Positions 16,385-24,735 of a stretch of 64,000 bases of DNA are shown here, in pieces; the stretch's first letter is position 1; every line of letters starts with the position of its first letter. The notes beneath the pieces were generated by a model. It did no database searches. It was not told the DNA's origin and saw only the letters and a list, made by a program, of their open reading frames with translations. This stretch comes from Anaerolineales bacterium (GTDB lineage: Bacteria > Chloroflexota > Anaerolineae > Aggregatilineales > J027). Location of the stretch: assembly GCA_020634155.1 (NCBI GenBank), contig JACKCI010000001.1:620001-684000 (forward strand), read 5' to 3'. A program made the translations under genes and the position numbers.

Positions 16385-17257
16385 TTAAGAAGCCAAACGC
16401 TTTTGAGGTCGTATGAACGTCATCCAAATCGCTCCGCCCAGCAACACAATCGCTAGAAGTATCCATATTGCTGCCCAAAGCGTTGCTGAAATCCCCGTCA
16501 CATCCGCCATCGCAGAGGCATCATTGCGAATAATCAGTCGGTCATTACGGACAATCCGCAGCAAAAACCACGCATCAGTAATGGCATTGAGGCCGACCAC
16601 AAAAGCCAAGAAATTGAGAGTAAACAAGGTCACATCACGGTGCCCCAACACGCCCAGATAGCCAATGTAGACAAGCAACACGCCCGACAGTACACCAACA
16701 ATCACCGTTAGCGAATTATCACCTGCGGCCCAGAGCAAAAAGGTCAGCAGTCCCACCAGCATGACACCCAAGGCCCGCCAACGCCCCAAGTTATTCGGCG
16801 CAACCAAGAAATAGCCGCCCCCGACCAGCATTAGCCCAAGAACCACCACCCGCTCAAGGGTATTGAGGTGTCCAATAGCTAGGCCGCTATATAGCAGAGT
16901 CAAGCCAGCAAACGCAATCCCTAGCCCCACTGCAACCATCTCAGGACGCCGCACGCGATTGCTGGTAAACAGCAACACCGCGCCAAAGATAGCTGTCCCA
17001 ACATAGCCCGCCGCAATGATAATCTCTCGAATGCCCCCGCGTGAATAGGCCAAGCCCGCGCCACTCGACTGCACCTCAAAACGAACAAACTCACCACCTG
17101 TTACAATCGCAGCCAGTCCGTGTCCGAGTTCATGCACGGAGGTCACAAATAAGCGCAAGGGATAGACGAGGGCTACTAATGGACTAAATTGCCATAAAAC
17201 AAAAGCACCACAAAAGGCCAGCAAAGCCAACGCAACATCACGTTTGGGGGTTGCCAT
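16385..17257 (-). CDS. M50B-like membrane metallopeptidase
   Basis: A 290-residue protein with about eight hydrophobic segments. HELGHG at residues 42-47 in 'LFVTSVHELGHGLAAIVTGGEF' is the zinc motif of the Peptidase_M50B-like family, related to site-2 proteases. No second conserved Asp motif was identified with confidence. Substrate unknown. It ends just upstream of the copper operon promoter, on the same strand, but is a separate unit because the promoter lies between them. Confidence 0.8.
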   Translation of the reverse strand: MATPKRDVALALLAFCGAFVLWQFSPLVALVYPLRLFVTSVHELGHGLAAIVTGGEFVRFEVQSSGAGLAYSRGGIREIIIAAGYVGTAIFGAVLLFTSNRVRRPEMVAVGLGIAFAGLTLLYSGLAIGHLNTLERVVVLGLMLVGGGYFLVAPNNLGRWRALGVMLVGLLTFLLWAAGDNSLTVIVGVLSGVLLVYIGYLGVLGHRDVTLFTLNFLAFVVGLNAITDAWFLLRIVRNDRLIIRNDASAMADVTGISATLWAAIWILLAIVLLGGAIWMTFIRPQKRLAS

Positions 17258-17557
17258 CGTAGCAATATCCTTTCCTTATACCAATCTATACGTAAAACGT
17301 GCAGCAGCCGTCGCAAACGGTAGTGTATCCATTTCGGTTGAGCTTCTACGGGCGCAAATCCTTGACTAGCACTGATCTGAGGCGTATATTCATCTTTGAA
17401 CGTGATAGGCGGTTATGATTCTGGCTGTTTGGTCCGGTGCCTTCAAGGGCCATGTAAAACCACGTTCCAAGGTTCGGTTAACATTCAACCGACTAGGATA
17501 CTGAAACTCGCAAACCATTGACACCGTCCCAGACCATGCTATACTGATGGGCGAGTT
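17258..17557. other. Intergenic region with little recognised content
   Basis: About 300 bp between the M50B gene start and tRNA-Lys. It holds the tRNA promoter (17518-17545) and a small inverted repeat TCGGTT / AACCGA (17474-17479 and 17487-17492). I see no gene. The promoter of the minus-strand M50B gene was not identified. Confidence 0.4.
17518..17545 (+). promoter_or_regulatory. Promoter of tRNA-Lys
   Basis: TTGACA (17518-17523), a 16-base spacer and TATACT (17540-17545). The tRNA starts 13 bases after the -10, which is the expected distance for a short leader. Confidence 0.8.
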
Positions 17558-17632
17558 GGCCTTGTAGCTCAATGGCAGAGCAGGTGACTCTTAATCACTT
17601 GGTTGGGGGTTCGAGTCCCTCCAAGGTCACCA
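17558..17632 (+). tRNA. tRNA-Lys (anticodon CTT), CCA encoded
   Basis: The acceptor stem GGCCTTG pairs with CAAGGTC (one G-U), the anticodon loop is CTCTTAA giving anticodon CTT, and the T-arm contains GGTTCGAGTCC. Discriminator A is followed by an encoded CCA (17630-17632). Confidence 0.95.
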
Positions 17633-17648
17633 ACAATCCCTCTCAAAG

Positions 17649-17675
17649 AGCGTCCACGTGACGCTTTTCGTTTTC
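17649..17675 (+). terminator. Terminator after tRNA-Lys
   Basis: AGCGTC and GACGCT form a 6-bp stem with loop CACGT, followed by TTTCGTTTTC. Confidence 0.65.
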
Positions 17676-17690
17676 TAGAAGGGGAGGCGT

Positions 17691-18707
17691 ATGGCAGCAC
17701 GGTATTTACTCGTGGTGATACTGATAACGTTACTGGTGAGTTGTGGTAGCAACACCAGCCCGTCCATTCTGCCACCACGCCCTACCAATACCCTAGCCGC
17801 ACCTACAGCTACCGACACCCCCGCCACTCCTACCGAAGTCGCGCAAGAACCAACCAGCACACCAGCACCAACATTGCCACCCTTAGCAACGAACACCCCC
17901 GGCGGCCCTACCCCAACCCGTTTGTTGGGCGAAACCTTTACGCCTGCACCTCCCACTATCGCACCAACACAAGCAGCAGATGCCACCAACATAGGCCTAG
18001 AGGTTGTGTTCTTCACTAGTACCAGCAGCTTGATTAGCCCCGGTGATAATGTGATTCTGGATTGGCAAGTCGTGGGAGCCGATACCATCACCTTGCATCA
18101 AATTGATGCCGAGGGCAACCGCGACCGAGGACGGCCTGTTGATGCTGAGGGGCCATTGGTGGTTAGCACCGACCCCGCCATTCTAACGGCTGCCAGCTTT
18201 GTATTGGTCGCAGCAGCAGGGCAGGACATCATTGAGGAATTTCTCGCTATTCCGGTCAACTGCCAAGGCACATGGTTCTTCACCCCGCCACCCGACGGTT
18301 GCCCCAGCGCAGAGGCCTTAGCCAGCGCCCAAGTCGAGCAACGCTTTGAGCGTGGGGCCATGATTTGGCTTGGCAGCACCCGTGAAATCTTTGTCCTATT
18401 TGCGGATGACACCAGCCCGCAATGGTTACGCTTAACCGATAGTTTCGAAGATGGACAGCCAGAAAGCGACCCCAATCTGGTGCCGCCTAGCAGCAACTTG
18501 ATTCAACCCGTGCGGGGGTTCGGCTTGGTGTGGCGCACCAATACCAGTGTACAACAGCGTTTGGGATGGGCCATCGAGTCGGAAGTCGGCTATGATGGGA
18601 TGTACCAAAGCGATACCAATGATACAATCTATATGCGAAATCTCAGTGGGGGGATACTTGAATTAGCCGCCGATGGCAGCACATGGCGTGTCATCCCACT
18701 CAACTAA
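17691..18707 (+). CDS. Lipoprotein of unknown function with Pro/Thr-rich linker
   Basis: A 338-residue protein with lipobox LVSC ('LLVSCGSNTS') and a long Pro/Thr-rich linker (about residues 28-90). A beta-rich central domain (about 100-180, 'LISPGDNVILDWQVVGADTITLHQ') resembles an Ig-like fold. A C-terminal part with repeated 'W' and 'RGFGLVWR' follows ('GCPSAEALASAQVEQRFERGAMIWL'). Similar tails occur in other secreted Anaerolineae proteins, but I cannot name the function. GGGGAGG precedes the ATG. The M50 peptidase gene starts 10 bp after the stop. Confidence 0.7.
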   Translation: MAARYLLVVILITLLVSCGSNTSPSILPPRPTNTLAAPTATDTPATPTEVAQEPTSTPAPTLPPLATNTPGGPTPTRLLGETFTPAPPTIAPTQAADATNIGLEVVFFTSTSSLISPGDNVILDWQVVGADTITLHQIDAEGNRDRGRPVDAEGPLVVSTDPAILTAASFVLVAAAGQDIIEEFLAIPVNCQGTWFFTPPPDGCPSAEALASAQVEQRFERGAMIWLGSTREIFVLFADDTSPQWLRLTDSFEDGQPESDPNLVPPSSNLIQPVRGFGLVWRTNTSVQQRLGWAIESEVGYDGMYQSDTNDTIYMRNLSGGILELAADGSTWRVIPLN

Positions 18708-18716
18708 GGACTATGG

Positions 18717-19889
18717 ATGTTCAACGAAACCACCACCAATAGCAGCGAATATCAGGCCAGCCGCCCTACTCCACCCCTTACTCGCACCGAGTCACCCCTC
18801 ATCACTAATCTCAATCAAGCCGTGCAAGGAGTTATGCTCATTCACCATACCGTTCCGGCGGCGGTTCCCCAGATTGTGGCTCAATACGCTGGACAACTGA
18901 CCTTACCCAGCGCCGAAGCTTATGACAAACTCGAACCCACTCTGGAACAGCTTGGCGTTCATGCCTATTTTGACCACCATGAAGACCGTGACCACATCAC
19001 CATCATCAAAGGTCGCTTCAACCCCAAACCGCGTCCGTGGTGGCCCAATGCACTGCTCCTTGTGTTAACACTGCTCAGTCTGCTTCTCGTTGGAGCAAGC
19101 ATCCAAGCAGGTATTGATGACCAAGAACTCAATAGTCTTGCTGACCTGCAACTCTGGAAGGGCCTCCCCTACGCCCTAAGCATGATTTTGATTTTGGGAG
19201 CACATGAACTCGGTCATTATTTTGCGGCCCGTCATCATAAGGTCAGTGTCACGCTTCCCTACTTTATCCCGATGCCCCTTACGCTCTTTGGTACCCTCGG
19301 CGCGTTTATCCAATTACGCGAACCCATGCGGAATCGCCGCCAACTCTTTGATGTCGGCGTAGCGGGGCCGTTAGCGGGTCTATTCTTTGCCATTCCGATT
19401 CTGTTCATCGGCCTCGCCACCTCCAATGTTGAGACCATCCCCACCAACATTGACACCATGCGCGAGGGCAATTCGCTGTTTTATGCCGCTGCCAAATACA
19501 CCATCTTTGGGCAACTCCTGCCGGATGGAAATGAAGATGTATTCATCAATCAACTCGCCCAAGCTGGTTGGACAGGCTTATTTATCACCGCCCTCAACCT
19601 CATCCCCCTTGGTCAATTGGATGGTGGCCATGTGCTGTATAGCCTCTTTGGGAACCGTGCCCGAAAGCTCTATTGGCCCTTGCTAGGAGTTTTTGCGGTT
19701 TTGGCTATTCTTAACTCAGCATGGATATTGTGGACGGTGCTGTTGTTCTTCTTTGGCCGCGTTCATGCCAAACCGCTGGAGGACATTACCCCTCTCGACT
19801 CAAGGCGGCGCTTGATTGGCTATCTAGCCTTGATTATCCTAGTGCTGACCTTTACACCCAATCCCATTCAGATTGTCTCAGCCCAATAG
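18717..19889 (+). CDS. Site-2 protease family (M50) intramembrane metallopeptidase
   Basis: A 390-residue protein: a soluble N-terminal domain (about 1-100) that resembles the EGY/Sll-type extension, then six or more transmembrane helices. HELGHYFAARHH (about residue 163) supplies zinc ligands, and 'NLIPLGQLDGGHVLYSLFG' supplies the conserved Asp of site-2 proteases. 'GTLGAFIQLREPMRNRRQLFDVGVAGPLAG' is also typical. The substrate is unknown; the adjoining lipoprotein or transglycosylase genes may be related. AAGGA lies six bases upstream. Confidence 0.92.
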   Translation: MFNETTTNSSEYQASRPTPPLTRTESPLITNLNQAVQGVMLIHHTVPAAVPQIVAQYAGQLTLPSAEAYDKLEPTLEQLGVHAYFDHHEDRDHITIIKGRFNPKPRPWWPNALLLVLTLLSLLLVGASIQAGIDDQELNSLADLQLWKGLPYALSMILILGAHELGHYFAARHHKVSVTLPYFIPMPLTLFGTLGAFIQLREPMRNRRQLFDVGVAGPLAGLFFAIPILFIGLATSNVETIPTNIDTMREGNSLFYAAAKYTIFGQLLPDGNEDVFINQLAQAGWTGLFITALNLIPLGQLDGGHVLYSLFGNRARKLYWPLLGVFAVLAILNSAWILWTVLLFFFGRVHAKPLEDITPLDSRRRLIGYLALIILVLTFTPNPIQIVSAQ

Positions 19890-19894
19890 CGCTT

Positions 19895-20656
19895 ATGGTA
19901 AAACCAAAAGCAAAGCAGAAAAAAAATAGTGATACCCCGCCGAGCAAATTCAAACATGCCCTGCGCTATTGGCCTTTGTGGTTATTGTTCTTGGTGGCGA
20001 TTATTCTTGGTATCTTAAACGCCAATGACACCCGCACAGGCATCCCCTTTGCAGGCAGAAGCAGCAACGCCAACACATCAGCTAACTATGGCGGACTATA
20101 TAATGCTGATGCACCCTTAGCCTCCTTGTTCACTACAAGCGTAGAGTATTGGGAACCAGCCATCCGCGAATGGGCACAAGAATTTGACCTTAATCCCAAC
20201 CTGATTGCCACCGTGATGCAAATTGAATCATGTGGACACCCCTACATTACCTCACCCGCAGGCGCACAGGGGCCATTTCAAGTCATGCCCCTACATTTTG
20301 ACGCGGGTGAAAATCAACTCGACATCGACACCAATGCCCACGCAGGCTTGAGCCATATGAAAGACTGCCTCAATTGGACGACAGACCTCGACCTTGATGG
20401 TTTTGCTGAAAGTGTGCCGAATGTAGGACTGGCCTTGGTCTGCTATAACGGGGGGCCGGGCATGATTTACGATGAAGGGTTATGGGTGGACGAGTCTTAC
20501 AATTACTACCGCTGGGGAACAGGTATTTGGAGCGATGCCGCTAAGGGCAGCGGCAGCAGTGAGACCCTAAATATATGGCTCAATAGCGGGGGCCTTGGCC
20601 TCTGTCAACGCTCAGAGGTAGCCATTGAGAGCCTTGACCCCCTTCAACGCGGCTAA
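19895..20656 (+). CDS. Lytic transglycosylase, SLT-type (GH23-like)
   Basis: The start at 19895 (MVKPKAKQKK) avoids an upstream extension into the M50 gene. The 253-residue protein has one membrane anchor (about residues 25-48) and an SLT domain: 'NLIATVMQIESCGHPYITSPAGAQGPFQVMP' gives the catalytic Glu in the ES motif and the 'GAxGpfQvmp' loop, and 'LALVCYNGGPGMI' the late YNGG motif. Such enzymes cleave glycan strands of peptidoglycan at the outer membrane face. It is 5 bp after the M50 gene and probably co-transcribed. Its stop overlaps the converging propeller gene. Confidence 0.9.
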   Translation: MVKPKAKQKKNSDTPPSKFKHALRYWPLWLLFLVAIILGILNANDTRTGIPFAGRSSNANTSANYGGLYNADAPLASLFTTSVEYWEPAIREWAQEFDLNPNLIATVMQIESCGHPYITSPAGAQGPFQVMPLHFDAGENQLDIDTNAHAGLSHMKDCLNWTTDLDLDGFAESVPNVGLALVCYNGGPGMIYDEGLWVDESYNYYRWGTGIWSDAAKGSGSSETLNIWLNSGGLGLCQRSEVAIESLDPLQRG

Positions 20657-21681
20657 TCTCTTAATAGTGTCTCTGGCAAGACAACTGCATCAACAGTAAA
20701 GGGCAGCGAGGGGTCTATCACCCATCCAACCAACGGCGCGAGTGACAAACCGTCAAAGTTGGTGACATACACCACCCCATCTAAATAGGCTACATCGCTT
20801 GGCTCTCGAAAATTCTTCGCCAGATAAATTAAGTCGCCTGTAGCAGGGTTATATCTGGCTACTTTATTGAGGTCGAAAAAGGTCAAGTAGATATACCCTT
20901 GGTCATCCAGCGTCAAACCGTCCAATTCGCGGGTATCTTGCTGATACAAAATGGTTGCTTCGCCTGCGCCACGTTCCGCCGTGAATGGCACCCGATAAAG
21001 CGTCCCCGACTGGGTATCGGCTACAATCAGCGAATCGGTTGTTGCGTCATAGGCCAACCCCGTTGGGCGTGCATTATCATTATCAACATCAGGCAGACTC
21101 CACCATGTCAAAAAACGGTCACGCTCGGCATCCCACCAACGCACCGTACCATGTTGGGTATCGGTCAGATACAACACGCCATTGGCATCAAAGGTCAAGG
21201 AGTTGGGAATATCCTCCTCATCAATATCACCAATAGTCTCAACAGTGGTGCCATCTGCGGCAATACGCTTGAGGGATGAACGGCTCCGGCGTGGATTACA
21301 ATCACCATGATCAGCAACGTACAAGGCCCCATCTGGCCCAAACGCCAACCCCGATGCGGCCTGTACACGGTTTTCCCCGCCTGCTGACCAGACTGAAATT
21401 TCGCCCGTTGGCGTCACTTGCCATATATCGCCCGTGCAAAAACCCGATACATAGATATTACCATCCGGCCCAATGGTCAACGCTTCAGGATAAGCCCGCT
21501 TGCCAGAGAGTTCAATAAGGGTGCGAACTTCAACACCTTCATACTCACCACTGGGGTCGAGGCGCTCACCCATAATCGCACTCCGAATCAAGACAACGGT
21601 CAGACCACAAATCAGGGCTACAATAGTCACGGTACCAGTCGCAAAAAATATGAGCCGCCGTCGTTGATTCTGTTTGGTCAT
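20653..21681 (-). CDS. NHL/SMP-30-like beta-propeller protein, membrane-anchored
   Basis: About 342 residues: a basic N-terminus, one transmembrane helix and then a repeat region ('YPEALTIGPDGNIYVSGFCTGDIWQVTPTGEI', 'GLAFGPDGALYVADHGDC', 'SLTFDANGVLYLTDTQHGTVRWWD', 'GLTLDDQGYIYLTFFDLNKVARYN') of five to six propeller blades. The family includes gluconolactonases and NHL proteins; a catalytic role is not certain. The ATG at 21681 is preferred; an in-frame GTG two codons earlier is possible. The stop overlaps the end of the transglycosylase gene. Confidence 0.75.
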   Translation of the reverse strand: MTKQNQRRRLIFFATGTVTIVALICGLTVVLIRSAIMGERLDPSGEYEGVEVRTLIELSGKRAYPEALTIGPDGNIYVSGFCTGDIWQVTPTGEISVWSAGGENRVQAASGLAFGPDGALYVADHGDCNPRRSRSSLKRIAADGTTVETIGDIDEEDIPNSLTFDANGVLYLTDTQHGTVRWWDAERDRFLTWWSLPDVDNDNARPTGLAYDATTDSLIVADTQSGTLYRVPFTAERGAGEATILYQQDTRELDGLTLDDQGYIYLTFFDLNKVARYNPATGDLIYLAKNFREPSDVAYLDGVVYVTNFDGLSLAPLVGWVIDPSLPFTVDAVVLPETLLRD

Positions 21682-21707
21682 TGTCACACCATCCTTGGTT
21701 TGCTAAC

Positions 21708-21738
21708 AAAAAAGCAGGATGATGAACCATCACCCTGC
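21708..21738 (-). terminator. Terminator of tRNA-Ser
   Basis: On the minus strand GCAGGGTGATG and CATCATCCTGC form an 11-base near-perfect stem with loop GTT, followed by six T (plus-strand A-run 21708-21713). Confidence 0.8.
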
Positions 21739-21743
21739 TGGTG

Positions 21744-21835
21744 CGGAGAGGGCGGGATTCGAACCCGCGACCGAGAGACTATCCCGGTACTCGCTTTCCA
21801 GGCGAGCGCATTAGGCCAGACTATGCTACCCCTCC
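21744..21835 (-). tRNA. tRNA-Ser (anticodon GGA)
   Basis: A 92-base class II tRNA. The acceptor GGAGGGG pairs with CCTCTCC, the anticodon stem CTCGC/GCGAG encloses loop CTGGAAA (anticodon GGA), and a long variable arm precedes the GGTTCGAATCC T-arm. Discriminator G; CCA is not encoded. Confidence 0.95.
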
Positions 21836-21915
21836 AAATGCGGAGTTGATTATAGCAAAGCCCACCCTAGGGTCAATGGAAAAATGTTCATTTGCAGATT
21901 TCAGGTCAAATTGCA

Positions 21916-22353
21916 CTAGGACTGGGTGCGGGAGGTACTGGCAGAAGGCTTCTGCGAGGACACAAATTGCTGCTCTAGCCACTCGATTGCGGCCTTCCGT
22001 GTATAGAAGAACTCGCGGCGCATCCGCTTATTGACGACCCGCATATAACGTTGACCGATATTCTTCATCAAAAAGCCAATGGGATTATGCGGGACAACAA
22101 TGGCCGTGCGTCCGAAAATATCAGTAGGAATTGCAGCATAGACATCTTCAGAGCGTTTGCGACTATAGGGGGTTACGCTGGCATGGGAGAGGTCATAGAT
22201 GATGAGAAGCGGCTTTTCCTTGTCCCATGTAGTGACCGTCCCGATGATGGCATCGCAGAACACGTCAACGTCTGTCCGACGCCCGCCCTGCAAGGCAATA
22301 CACACGATTCTTTGTTCAGAAAACCACTCAATAGTTACATTTTCGCTCATCAT
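21916..22353 (-). CDS. Small STAS-like protein, paralogue of the 48423-48839 gene
   Basis: A 145-residue soluble protein with alternating beta strands and helices, resembling a STAS/SpoIIAA-like fold ('KPLLIIYDLSHASVTPYSRKRSEDVYAAIP', 'GRTAIVVPHNPIGFLMKN', 'REFFYTRKAAIEWLEQQ'). The gene at 48423 has the same block order: DLSH..VT.PYS, GR.AVI.P.N and FFTR.AALEWL. The function is unknown. It stands alone between tRNA-Ser and the Fe-S protein gene. The family fold is inferred. Confidence 0.65.
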   Translation of the reverse strand: MMSENVTIEWFSEQRIVCIALQGGRRTDVDVFCDAIIGTVTTWDKEKPLLIIYDLSHASVTPYSRKRSEDVYAAIPTDIFGRTAIVVPHNPIGFLMKNIGQRYMRVVNKRMRREFFYTRKAAIEWLEQQFVSSQKPSASTSRTQS

Positions 22354-22420
22354 ACTTGAACATTAGCATAAAACCTTAGATGCCACAACTAGCCAGTTGA
22401 CAGATATTAGCTAAGAGATA

Positions 22421-22453
22421 CAGGGTGAGGGCCAGCGTGTGACCCTCGCCCTG
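22421..22453. repeat. Inverted repeat downstream of the Fe-S oxidoreductase gene
   Basis: CAGGGTGAGGGCC and GACCCTCGCCCTG form a 13-base arm pair with two mismatches and a 7-base loop. It lies just past the end of the minus-strand gene (22470), so it may act as a terminator, though no T-run follows on that strand. Confidence 0.5.
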
Positions 22454-22469
22454 TGTATTTAGCGTTTAG

Positions 22470-24665
22470 CTACAGCGCATCCGCCACAATTTCCGCCACG
22501 TCGCGGATTTCAATATCCTCAACGCTGATGGACTGACGGGCGCTATCCAACATCACGGTGCAGAAGGGGCAAGCCGTCGCAATTGTGCCGGGCTTCTCCA
22601 CCTTCAATTGAGTGCCAACTTCGCGGGGGGCTTGGGTATGGTCTTCGGGAATTTGACCATTGAGCGCATTCACCGCCTCGGTCAAGCGCACCATGTTGAC
22701 TGGCTGAGTTTGGTGGGTCTCCATGAAGACCTGCGCTCCGCCCCCACCACAGCACAGACCACGATCTTTACTGCGGGCCATTTCCACCAACTTCACACCC
22801 GGTAACGCCTCCAACATCTCGCGGGGGCCATCATATTCATCGTTGTAGCGGCCTAGATAGCATGAGTCATGATAGGTGATTTGCTGCACAGCGGCGGCCA
22901 TTTCATTCCCATTCTGACTGTAGTCAGGCTTAATTCTGCCCTCAGCAATCAGCTTGGCAATGTATTGGCTATGATGCACCACTGTATAGTTACCGCCAAA
23001 ATCGGGGAACTCATTCTTGATGGTGTTGAAGCAGTGCGGACAATGGGTGATGATGAGATTGAATTCATATTGATTGAAGGCCTCAATAATCGGCATTACG
23101 CTTTCATAATACAGCGCTTCATTACCACCCCGTCGTGCCCATTCGCAATGGCATGATTCTTCATCGCCCAATACACCCCAATCGACTCCCGCAGCAGTAA
23201 GGATTTTAGCAACCGCACGGGTCGTTTTTTGCGAGTTGGGGTCAAAAGCACCCGAACAGCCGACCCAATACAGCACATCGACCTTCTTCTTTTCCGCCAT
23301 TACTGGTACATCAACCGTAAGGCCTTCTGTCCAGCCCAGCCGTGAGTCCCGATTGCCCCAAGGATTACCGGAGCGCTCGGCGTTGGTAAACGTATTACCC
23401 AGCAAATCAGGCGGCGCACCTTCCATCAAGACCAAGTGGCGGCGCATATCCACAATGCTATCGACATGCTCAATCAACACCGGACATTCATAGACACAGG
23501 CCCGACAGGTCGTACAAGCCCACAGTGCATCGGGACTCAGCAGCGTCCGCCCGTCAATCTCAAGCCCAATAATGGGCATGTCGTCAGGGTTAACGGTATG
23601 CGCGGCTTGGGCGGCAGGATGCAGACCTGCACCGAGATTACCCGCATAATGGTTCAGACTGCTGCGAATATCGAGGATAATCTGCTTGGGGTTGAGGGGC
23701 GTTCCACTTAAATAGGCAGGACAAGCCGCTTGGCACCGTCCACATTCCGTACAAGCATCCCCGTTCATCAATTGCGCCACCGAGAAATCAGTCAAACGCC
23801 CCACGCCAAATTGTTCGATACTCTCATCTTCGAGGTCAATAGCTTTAAGGTGGCCGGGTTCGCGCAAGTTGCTGAAAAAGATATTCAAGGGGCTATAGAT
23901 GATATGCTTCAAAGGGCTATCGACCAGCGTGACGATAAACACCGCCACCTGCAAAGCATGGAACCACCAAAAAACTTGGTGCCATGAGCGCCATACTGAA
24001 TCGCTGTCCTTAATTACTAACAAGACTTGGGCAACGCCCCACCCCGCAAATGACCAGCGGCCCCATGTATCACCAATAACATCATCGAGTACCGCCAACC
24101 GGAAGGCCTCAACCAACAAGCCCGTCAGCACCAATAGCCATAGCTGAAATAGGACAACGTTAAAGCCCGTGTTGAGGGTCAATTTGGCTGGCTTCTGGCG
24201 TAACCGCCGATAGAGGGCATAGCTCAGGCCAGCGATGAAAAATAGGGTAAATAAATCTAGCGACAATTCATAGAAACGGTAAAAAGTACCCTTGAGCAAT
24301 TTCATGTCAAAGAGTTTAAAGGCAATATCTTGATCAACGGTTGCCAACGCAGTACCAATAAAGAGGGCCGTAAAACCAAAGAAAATGCCCGCGTGCATGA
24401 ACCCCGGTACACGGTCACGCAACACCCGTGACTGACCCAGTGCATATTGCAGCACCCGCCGTAGGCGCTCTACAGGTTGGTCAAAGGGTAAATCGCCTTG
24501 TCCTTGACGCCAAAGTTGAATCCGAATCCACAGCCGTCCAAAGAGGAATAGGGACGCCACCAACATGAGCATGTACAAGTACATCTCTTGGCCTTCCAGA
24601 TTCCACATGGTCCAACGGCACGGGGTATCGAGACTACCACATGCTTTGGCAAATTCATCAGGCAT
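22470..24665 (-). CDS. HdrD/EtfD-like membrane Fe-S oxidoreductase
   Basis: A 731-residue protein. Residues about 15-260 have six hydrophobic helices like nitrate-reductase gamma. Two 4Fe-4S motifs follow: CTECGRCQAACP (about 302) and CTTCRACVYECP (about 385). The C-terminal half has two cysteine-rich CCG-type domains: 'GCSGAF...SCHCEWARRGG' and 'HDSCYLGRYNDEYDG...GLCCGGGGAQVFME'. Such proteins link an electron donor (ETF or ferredoxin) to menaquinone. The first CCG block has HCEWARR where EtfD usually has TGDPARR. ATG 24665 is preferred because GGAG lies nine bases upstream; an ATG at 24680 is possible. Confidence 0.88.
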   Translation of the reverse strand: MPDEFAKACGSLDTPCRWTMWNLEGQEMYLYMLMLVASLFLFGRLWIRIQLWRQGQGDLPFDQPVERLRRVLQYALGQSRVLRDRVPGFMHAGIFFGFTALFIGTALATVDQDIAFKLFDMKLLKGTFYRFYELSLDLFTLFFIAGLSYALYRRLRQKPAKLTLNTGFNVVLFQLWLLVLTGLLVEAFRLAVLDDVIGDTWGRWSFAGWGVAQVLLVIKDSDSVWRSWHQVFWWFHALQVAVFIVTLVDSPLKHIIYSPLNIFFSNLREPGHLKAIDLEDESIEQFGVGRLTDFSVAQLMNGDACTECGRCQAACPAYLSGTPLNPKQIILDIRSSLNHYAGNLGAGLHPAAQAAHTVNPDDMPIIGLEIDGRTLLSPDALWACTTCRACVYECPVLIEHVDSIVDMRRHLVLMEGAPPDLLGNTFTNAERSGNPWGNRDSRLGWTEGLTVDVPVMAEKKKVDVLYWVGCSGAFDPNSQKTTRAVAKILTAAGVDWGVLGDEESCHCEWARRGGNEALYYESVMPIIEAFNQYEFNLIITHCPHCFNTIKNEFPDFGGNYTVVHHSQYIAKLIAEGRIKPDYSQNGNEMAAAVQQITYHDSCYLGRYNDEYDGPREMLEALPGVKLVEMARSKDRGLCCGGGGAQVFMETHQTQPVNMVRLTEAVNALNGQIPEDHTQAPREVGTQLKVEKPGTIATACPFCTVMLDSARQSISVEDIEIRDVAEIVADAL

Positions 24666-24735
24666 GAGTTGTGTCTCCATTCAATAAAACCAATACTTCT
24701 GGGGAAATATAGCACTTGTTCGTTAAAAACCCAAC

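Noticed and set aside
17690..17900. Possible CRISPR or tandem repeat in Pro/Thr-rich linkers
   Set aside because: Repetition follows the amino-acid bias and is in coding frames; there is no regular spacer structure.
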